Assembly (NCBI GenBank): GCA_900617975.1
Contig: UZAE01012857.1
Location: 1 to 15,058, forward strand
DNA length: 15,058 nt
Source: Rodentolepis nana
Taxonomy: Eukaryota > Platyhelminthes > Cestoda > Cyclophyllidea > Hymenolepididae
Direction: 5' to 3'
Shown here one piece after another: positions 9,775 through 15,058 of this stretch. Positions within the stretch are counted from its first letter, which is position 1; every line of letters starts with the position of its first letter. Under the pieces are notes generated by a model. It did no database searches and was not told the DNA's origin. It was given only the letters and a program-made list of their open reading frames with translations. The position numbers and the translations under genes were made by a program.

Positions 9775-10200
9775 AACCATGAATGAATAGCATTGCATGT
9801 ATCCATATCAACTTTACTCTACGATTAAAGAAAAACCCATCAAATCAGAAAGAGGATACTCTAAATTAATATAATTAACTTTATTTTCTGAATATTGTCT
9901 GCATAATCTCTTCCCCTATATCAATATTTATTTTAATTTGGGATGAAGTAAACTTAACGTCCCATTCTTGATTTATCCTTAATACTCATAAGGCAAAAAT
10001 ATATAAATGCTGTTTTTTCACTAACTCTATAGTCTGGAGATTACAGGACGTTTATCTTCACCAGCTATATGTATATAGTGCTAAAGAGATACAAATCCTG
10101 ACTATGAAATGAGAGGATGATTCTAGCGTAAGCTTTGTTTCTGAACAAACGTTCATGATGCAATACAAAATCTCAACTGCAATTAAAAGGAGTTAACATA
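9775..10200. other. Spacer between repeat copies 1 and 2
   Basis: AT-rich, with nothing recognised on either strand. Confidence 0.45.
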
Positions 10201-10430
10201 ATTTATTTATATCAAATGTTGGGCGTTTAGATAGTTTATATTAGCCCTGTAGTTAACTTCGGGCTTCACAGAGGCGTGGAACATCAAAATGAGTAAAAGT
10301 CGAGAGAGGGAAACCGAAGAATGATTTAAAGATGTAAAGGAGAGAGACATAATCAAAGTACAGATGAAGTATATGACGTTCGGGGAAATTATATTGGAGT
10401 TGCAAGTAGTGACCCTGATGTGATTGCCAA
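10201..10430 (-). mobile_element. Short retroposon-like repeat, copy 2 (diverged)
   Basis: Same orientation as copy 1 and opposite to copy 3. On the plus strand it begins with the tail ATTTATTTATATCAAATG, matching the tail of copy 3. It continues through TTAGCCCT, AGTTAACTTCGGGCTTCACAGA, GTCGAGA and AAAGATGTAAAGGAGAGAGACA, blocks that align with copy 3 and include the segment missing from copy 1. Similarity fades after about 10430, so the head end is unclear and no target-site duplication was found. It is the most diverged, and therefore probably the oldest, of the three. Confidence 0.65.
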
Positions 10431-11579
10431 AGCTTAACTTCAAACGCTCAGCAGTGAAGCAATCTCTCACTGGCATTGCGATTTTTTACATCGCTCAACG
10501 CTCTTTGTGATCCTACTCGAACGAACACCACAATAACACTACAACTCCCCCAAACTGTCGACGTCTATTCTCCTCCCGTCTCCCACCGTCCAACACCATG
10601 TCCAAAGAAACAGATTTTGACTCATCCAATAACATTTCGGGCTGTCCAACCTTGGACACAGAAATCTGATCCGTTCAATTCGAGAATACGCTAAAAATAA
10701 AGGGCATCCCGAAACGGACAAACGAAATCTCTTCTGCTGAAAGCAAACAACATTGCATTTTCATGTGAGACGAAATGCGGAAATGAGAATTTAACAACGA
10801 ATTGAAGGTTAGAAAATTGGGAAGCGAACACTGTGCGAGATAGTACTCCCCATTTCACCAAACCCACATTCCACATTTGCCAGACCCCAAATTCAGCATC
10901 TCCTAAAACTGCAACGGCAATAATGAAATTGCTTTGAGTGATCTGATTGTTACTATGATTTGCTAAAGGGGATTTCACAAATTTGCTTGATTTGATGCCA
11001 TGATTCAATTAGCTCTAATTGAAAATCCACTAACTACCTCATCCAAAAGTCGTGCATTATGATAAGTAAAAAAACGTATGGAAGCACCCTCTATTGCCGT
11101 CCTACTTGTAGCAGTGTCGTTCTTCCTTCATTCGTCCATTCTGGCCAAGGCGATTACACCTGTCTCATGACCCCCAAAAGTGCTCGCCAAATACTCGTTG
11201 CAAATGAGACTTGAATAACTCAATGAGATAATGAATACGTGTGCGCCAATAAAGTTAATTTGAACAAATAATATTAGGGGGGGGGGGAAGAGGGGGGAGG
11301 AGACGATGCATGTAGAGATGGTCACATTACTTGAACCACATTTGACCGCCAGTCTCCCATAGTGGGGCGACTTTGTATTTGCAACTCATTTCTTCACTCA
11401 GTGTGTCATCATACTAAAATTGTGTAGTCATTATCAGACTATTTCATCGCATAATTTACTCAATTTTCCCCCGTTCGGCAACCTGAGGGAAATATGTGCC
11501 CGAAGTCTTCGACTCTTGGTGAATTATTTGATAAATCAGGCATTTCGCACAGGAGTGGAGTCATAGCATCCTTCAAAGG
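10431..11579. other. Less AT-rich region, no supported gene
   Basis: This stretch has several frames of 60-105 codons on both strands. Overlapping frames look equally protein-like, and none connects through phase-consistent splice sites. A short ATG frame at 10599 ends after 23 codons. An 11-G run at 11277-11287 opens a purine-rich tract to about 11303. The 3' UTR of the minus-strand gene ending at 11580 should lie at the right end, but no AATAAA is visible on that strand near the stop. Confidence 0.4.
11277..11303 (+). repeat. G-run and purine tract
   Basis: Eleven consecutive G followed by AAG, six G and further purines. It is a low-complexity tract prone to length variation and able in principle to form G-rich secondary structure. 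Confidence 0.8.
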
Positions 11580-14500
11580 TCATTCTCCGGGCAGTTTTGG
11601 TGCATCAATTGACTGTAGCATTGGTAAATGCCTGGTTTTTCCCAGTTGGTAATAGAAAGGAACTACATACACCTCATCTAGCTTCTGACCTCAGCATAAA
11701 TTTGCTGGAGTTAGTGGGATATTGAAGATGCCATGTAGTTGCTGGATTACCTGGATTGCCTTCGGTGCCTCAGAAGTTCTTCTTCAGTGAACATATTTGT
11801 CTAACCAAAAGTAATAACGATAACTCATACCTATGCTGATAACTAACGTCGTCTTTCATTTTAATTCCTCTACACTCCTCTAGGTTGAGGTGGTGTGGTG
11901 TGGGGTGAGGAAGCGTCTCTTAGAGATGGACTAAAGATTTAACACTGTCATATCTAAGGGAAAGGGGAATGAAGTTGATTTGTCTTGTGCCAACCGGAAG
12001 TGGAAGAAGTGAAGAGGTAACACAGGCGCAGAATGGAAGATGACGTGTAAGAAAGACAGTGACCTTCTCAAGCCCTATTTGTAACTCGCATCCACCGTCC
12101 ATTCGTCGGTGGATACCTCATCTTGAAATGTGGCCCAGAAGAGAGAAAAGCCCATTCATAAATTGCTAGACGGACCAGTGATTGTTGAATGGCGTCATAG
12201 AGCCTCACTCATTGGCCCACCAGTGTTGGTTGGTCAAAAGCACTTGGGTTGAATTAACCAAAAGTCAGAGAGGAATTAGCCATGAGAATTACATGTGTGT
12301 TGACTTACCTGGTGATTGACTTGCACAATGTAGATCCACTGTGCCTGAGGTCCCATCGTTGAATGTAACTCAGTACTCTTAAATATTGCCTCCGCCGGTT
12401 TCTTGTCACCACCACCACCACCACCACCACTATCTGCTTCCGTCCGCATCTCCACCATCACCTTTACGAAGCAAGAGTAGTCACATCACATGCCCCCTCA
12501 AATAATGCTGGTGAACTTCGGGCCCTAATTCAGGACAGTGCCTAGCCCATAAGTTTTGCCGCTTGAGGTAAGTTAATTGTAACTCTGCAAAAGTCACCAA
12601 ATCCGAAGCACATAGATATTTCGTGGCCAGAGTCGAAATTCCCAAGTCAACTTATCGAAAGAGACTAATTCAATGAATCATACTCTCTTCGTCGTCTTTT
12701 TCTCCTTTTTACAACTCGTTTCCTTCCCTGTATCCATCTGTAACGTGGTGCCCTCCAATTCTATCTTCTTCTCTTCCTCTACGCCACTTCCTTCTACTTC
12801 TACTTCCACTCCTCTCCCTTCTTATTCTTCATCGTCAAGTCTATGTAAAAGGTTAATGTTTGTTTGCAATTCACCTACGGAGATTTCTGAGTTAGTCAAG
12901 GCCATACTAGTGTAGCAATCCTTTACAGTCAGTATACAATTTTTGGTGCACATATACACGATGACTTCAAAGGCAAAGATTTACGCTAGTGAGATATTAC
13001 TTTCTTTAAGGGCTATTGTTAATTAGTCATCAATGTTATGCCATGCGAAGAACAAAATTAGTAGTCCCAGTTTTTGTTGATCGTATAAGTCATTATTTAT
13101 CAATTTGAAATATTTCTCAAATATATACGAGTTCAATTTTTCGATAACATCATAAAAATTTACACAAAACTTTAAAAGCATTAAGATTCAAAAAAATAGA
13201 TCATTGCTGTTGTTTATCTTATCTTAAAAACTGCTATGGGATTGGACAATGAGAAACCTATAGAGAAGTGATGAAATAGAAGGAAAATATTGGATAAAAT
13301 TTAAGTCGTGAATTGTGCAAAAAAGAAAACTAAATGCCAAAATATTTAGAACATCAGAATGTATATTAGCAGTAGCTCTTTATTGCGATTGTGTCAACGG
13401 ACTCATTGCCTATAATGACGCAGTGTCCAGGGGTCCACTAAGGAACTGCTCTTTTGTTTTTTCTCTCAGTAACTGATACAGTTTTTTATATTTTATGTGG
13501 TTCTTTTATACCAACTGAATTTATTGCTGACTGTGAATCCGAAAAATTACTGGTTTAGTGAATTTCGTATCCAGGCCGCACAATTGACCTAATGCTATCT
13601 TAATGGCCCCGGGGTGTGTGATAGACTTACCTCCATGTGGTGCACCCTGGGCAACGTATACTCATACGGCAAAAAAGTCTATTAACCGGCAGTTGACTTC
13701 TGACTCCAAACCACCATCACCTCAGTGTATGTCATATTCGATTACTTTCGCGGTACTCACCTCACTTTTCTACCTTTGTGTCTGTCTCTTTTACATCTTT
13801 GAAACACTCTTCTGTCCCCCCCCCCCGCCCATCTCGACCTTTTTCACTTTGACGTTCCTTCCCACTTTGATATTCATTCAACTCTGTGAAGCCTGAAGTC
13901 AACTAAAGGGCTAATGATAACTATCAAAACGCCTGCCATTTGATATAAATAAATAAATCTTAATGGCCCCTATGTCTCCTCCAAATGCAGGTCTATTTTG
14001 TCCCACTGCTGCGAAGAAAGAGAAGAGTTCAGAGTAGACACTGCACCAACGTTTGCTTAGTTTTCTATGTATGAGCCATAAGTGAAGACTTGGAGCCATT
14101 GGTCTGCAGGATAGTTTACATTGATTGTCTCAAGGCCCAAAGAGCGCATTTGACCTGGAGGGAGTATTTGCTTTCCTGAAATGGTTAAACAGCTGGGTGC
14201 AACATTGTACATCAGTGTCTGCTAATGGATTTTGGGGTAAAGAGAGGCATTTTGGTTTGTCAGCAATTTGTGATGCTTTCTACAGTCCTCTGGCTTTCTG
14301 TATTAGGGTAGATAACGTTTTTAGGCGTCTTGGCCTATTTTCATGGATGCTTATGGATTTGTTCCTGGGAATGCACAGTAGCTTCTCATACAGGATCAAG
14401 GCCTTGGGAACATATTGTAGTGCTTCCTGTAACTAGGAGCATGGCAAAACTTAATGTAATGTTCCCTGTAACCAGGAGCATTGCAACAATTGGTAATATA

Positions 14501-15058
14501 TAAGACCCATGAAAATGTGGGAGTTACCTGAGGAAGAAATATGCTAGAGTATGGATGGATATTGTTGAGGTGCCTTTGGTGAGAGTTGCTCTCAGCTGTG
14601 AGGATTTGAAATCCGATTCTCTAGTACCATCTAGTAAATGTTGGTGAAATGGTAGGAAAAGTAAGAGTTAGCATTGAAAGGTTAAAACTGGATAAGGAAT
14701 AAATATGAAACAAAGGATTTTTTGTCTTTGCTTTTTATAATTTTTTGCTTTTTTTCATATTTTGTCAATTTTATTAATCATTTTCTGGATTGATGGGAAG
14801 GAGGAGACGAAGAGGAGGGCAGCCGAGAAGAAACTGAAAGATGAGATGAGTTGTTGGAGGTCACTTGGGTTTGCACGGGGCTTTCTGTCGCAGAGGTTTC
14901 TGCTTGGAAAGTGTGTCACCTTGTCCATTCCCTTTCTGCTCTTTCTCCAACTTACCTATCACCTCGTTATAATGAGGAAAAAGTCTTAGAAACTTTCCAA
15001 ACTCCTCGTGTGCTTGTTCAAGCCTACTCTGTGAGATTCTGCTCTCCTCCACGATGTC
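11580..15058 (-). CDS. 3' part of an unidentified multi-exon gene
   Basis: Proposed CDS complement(join(11580..11631,11751..11800,12309..12461,12490..12584,14956..>15058)), 453 nt, giving 150 residues, truncated at the right edge. All junctions are GT-AG and phase-consistent (1, 0, 0, 2). Donors ATAG|GTAAGT and CAG|GTAAGT are strong; the 28-nt intron 12462-12489 has weak sites. The translation starts with a charged, probably helical stretch (SRLEQAHEEFGKFLRLFPHY). It runs through LKRQNLWARHCPELGPEV, a Gly7 run (12408-12428), STMGPQAQWIYIVQVNHQ and TEEELLRHRRQSR, and ends APKLPGE. I do not recognise the family and assign no function. The intron 12585-14955 holds a retrotransposon relic. Each exon alone is short, so the model rests on phase fit. 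Exon 14956-15058 could instead read through to a TGA at 14861-14863. Confidence 0.5.
12408..12428 (-). repeat. GGT trinucleotide run encoding polyglycine
   Basis: Seven perfect GGT codons on the minus strand (ACC repeats on plus) inside a proposed exon, flanked by AGT and GAC. It is a likely length-polymorphic microsatellite. Confidence 0.85.
12673..12915 (+). CDS. Small Ser/Thr-rich secreted-protein candidate (weak)
   Basis: An intronless 80-codon frame from ATG to TAG. The N-terminus (MNHTLFVVFFSFLQLVSFP) looks like a signal peptide. A Ser/Thr/Pro-rich middle (SSSTPLPSTSTSTPLPS) follows, resembling a mucin-type linker, then a short non-repetitive tail. It lies inside the long intron of the minus-strand gene, on the opposite strand. 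The DNA here is a pyrimidine-rich tract, which by itself yields Ser, Leu, Phe and Pro codons. No AATAAA follows closely and no promoter is evident. A chance frame is at least as likely as a gene. Confidence 0.2.
   Translation: MNHTLFVVFFSFLQLVSFPVSICNVVPSNSIFFSSSTPLPSTSTSTPLPSYSSSSSLCKRLMFVCNSPTEISELVKAILV
12916..13365. other. AT-rich intronic sequence
   Basis: This stretch lies within the proposed long intron, 3' (in minus-strand terms) of the RNase H relic. No further retroelement coding block, RNA gene or exon was recognised. Confidence 0.4.
13366..14426 (-). mobile_element. Decayed non-LTR retrotransposon fragment with RNase H domain
   Basis: On the minus strand, broken frames give the order expected between a reverse transcriptase and its C-terminal RNase H domain. 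First comes a linker with LYEKLLCIPRNK and RPRRLKT (ending at a TAG, 14280-14282), then LPQNPLADTDVQCC. An FTYGS block follows, where RNase H normally has TDGS (TYGS at 14072-14083, catalytic Asp replaced). Next come VYSELFSFFAAVGQ, RPAFGGDIGAIKI, the DSQSAINS block (Asp at 13537-13539) and WTPGHCVIIGNESVDTIA, ending at a TAA (13366-13368). Stops and single-base frameshifts separate several blocks. A 360-bp insertion interrupts the domain after AIKI. It is clearly dead. Clade assignment is open; RNase H-bearing non-LTR elements are the best match. It sits in the same orientation as the host gene, inside its long intron. Confidence 0.82.
13611..13956 (+). mobile_element. Short retroposon-like repeat, copy 3, with 14-bp target-site duplication
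   Basis: A 346-bp insertion bounded by the perfect 14-bp direct repeat ATCTTAATGGCCCC (13597-13610 and 13957-13970). It begins GGGGTGTGTGATAGAC and ends TTTGATATAAATAAATAA, an AAAT-type tail typical of retroposed elements. There are no terminal inverted repeats. The 97-codon plus-strand frame through it (13603-13896) is not conserved in the other copies and is not considered a gene. It contains an 11-C run (13816-13826). Skipping the insertion and one duplication makes the RNase H relic on the other strand colinear again, so this copy inserted after or during decay of that element. It is the longest and best-defined of the three copies. Confidence 0.85.
14422..14490 (+). repeat. Imperfect tandem duplication, 39-bp period
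   Basis: Two similar units, about 14422-14450 and 14461-14490, share CCTGTAAC, AGGAGCAT and GCAA in the same order, 39 bp apart. The second minus-strand copy of CTCCTRGTTACAG marks the edge of recognisable retrotransposon coding sequence. Confidence 0.6.
14491..14860. other. Intronic or 3' UTR sequence
   Basis: No further retroelement domain could be read here. It contains the minus-strand AATAAA at 14770-14775 and is otherwise unremarkable. Confidence 0.4.
14770..14775 (-). promoter_or_regulatory. Possible intronic polyadenylation signal
   Basis: An AATAAA on the minus strand about 85 nt after the TGA at 14861-14863. That TGA ends the frame if the exon at 14956-15058 is not spliced. The read-through would add about 30 Lys/Gln-rich residues (ending QKAPCKPK). 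It may serve an alternative shorter transcript of the gene at the right edge, or show that this exon is the true terminal exon. Confidence 0.35.

Noticed and set aside
10476..11008. Several overlapping frames of 60-105 codons and a short ATG frame at 10599
   Set aside because: Competing frames on both strands look equally protein-like and none is supported by splice phase or family motifs.
11362..11565. Plus-strand open stretch ending in a TAG with a peptide containing FGNLREICARSLRLL
   Set aside because: It has no ATG and no consistent partner exon, and lies where the 3' UTR of the opposite-strand gene is expected.
12441..12461. Similarity between GAGATGCGGACGGAA in the unidentified gene and GAGATGCGGACAGAA in repeat copy 1
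   Set aside because: The match is about 15 bases with no extension on either side and is not shared by copy 3, so it is probably coincidence.
13603..13896. 97-codon plus-strand frame
   Set aside because: It runs through retroposon copy 3 and is not preserved in copies 1 and 2.
14125..14436. 103-codon plus-strand frame
   Set aside because: It is the antisense of the retrotransposon linker region, whose minus-strand reading shows recognisable motifs.
1..15058. tRNA, rRNA, snRNA, spliced-leader RNA genes, CRISPR arrays, bacterial operons or integrated virus
   Set aside because: None was recognised by eye on either strand, and the split genes show that the DNA is eukaryotic.

Overview
The window reads as nuclear DNA of an animal, probably a parasitic or otherwise compact-gene invertebrate. 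Three protein genes can be rebuilt from GT-AG splicing with the standard genetic code, and most of their introns are only 30-42 nt. Intron sizes like these are known from flatworms, and even shorter ones from a few other lineages such as dicyemids. The sequence alone does not settle the organism. The left part (about 1-9480) is AT-rich. The right part is less AT-rich and carries mobile-element remains.

Layout. 1-2290: mostly featureless, with one weak minus-strand candidate exon (727-1041). 2322-2747 (-): complete ribosomal protein S26 gene in three exons, the first holding only the start codon. 2748-5568: AT-rich sequence with no gene seen. 5602-6766 (+): complete cyclin-dependent kinase of the CDK1/2 type, 7 exons, 315 aa. 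6946-8518 (-): complete Wee1-like kinase, 4 exons, 473 aa, convergent with the CDK and only 179 bp away stop to stop. 8519-9485: AT-rich spacer. 9486-9764 and 10201-10430: two copies of a short retroposon-like repeat. 11580-15058 (-): the 3' part of a multi-exon gene I cannot name, running off the right edge. Its long intron contains a decayed non-LTR retrotransposon fragment with an RNase H domain (13366-14426). That fragment is itself split by a third copy of the short repeat, flanked by a 14-bp target-site duplication.

The most interesting feature is the kinase pair. Wee1 kinases inhibit CDKs by phosphorylating the glycine-loop Tyr (the Thr/Tyr pair at residues 24/25 here). The CDK keeps that Thr-Tyr, but the activating T-loop threonine is replaced by cysteine and the PSTAIRE-type helix reads PASTMRE. 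The neighbouring Wee1-like kinase keeps its catalytic Lys, Glu and Asp residues but has lost all three glycines of its glycine-rich loop. Two full CDK consensus sites lie in its first 21 residues. Whether the two proteins act on each other is inference. The gene structures and residues are read directly from the sequence.
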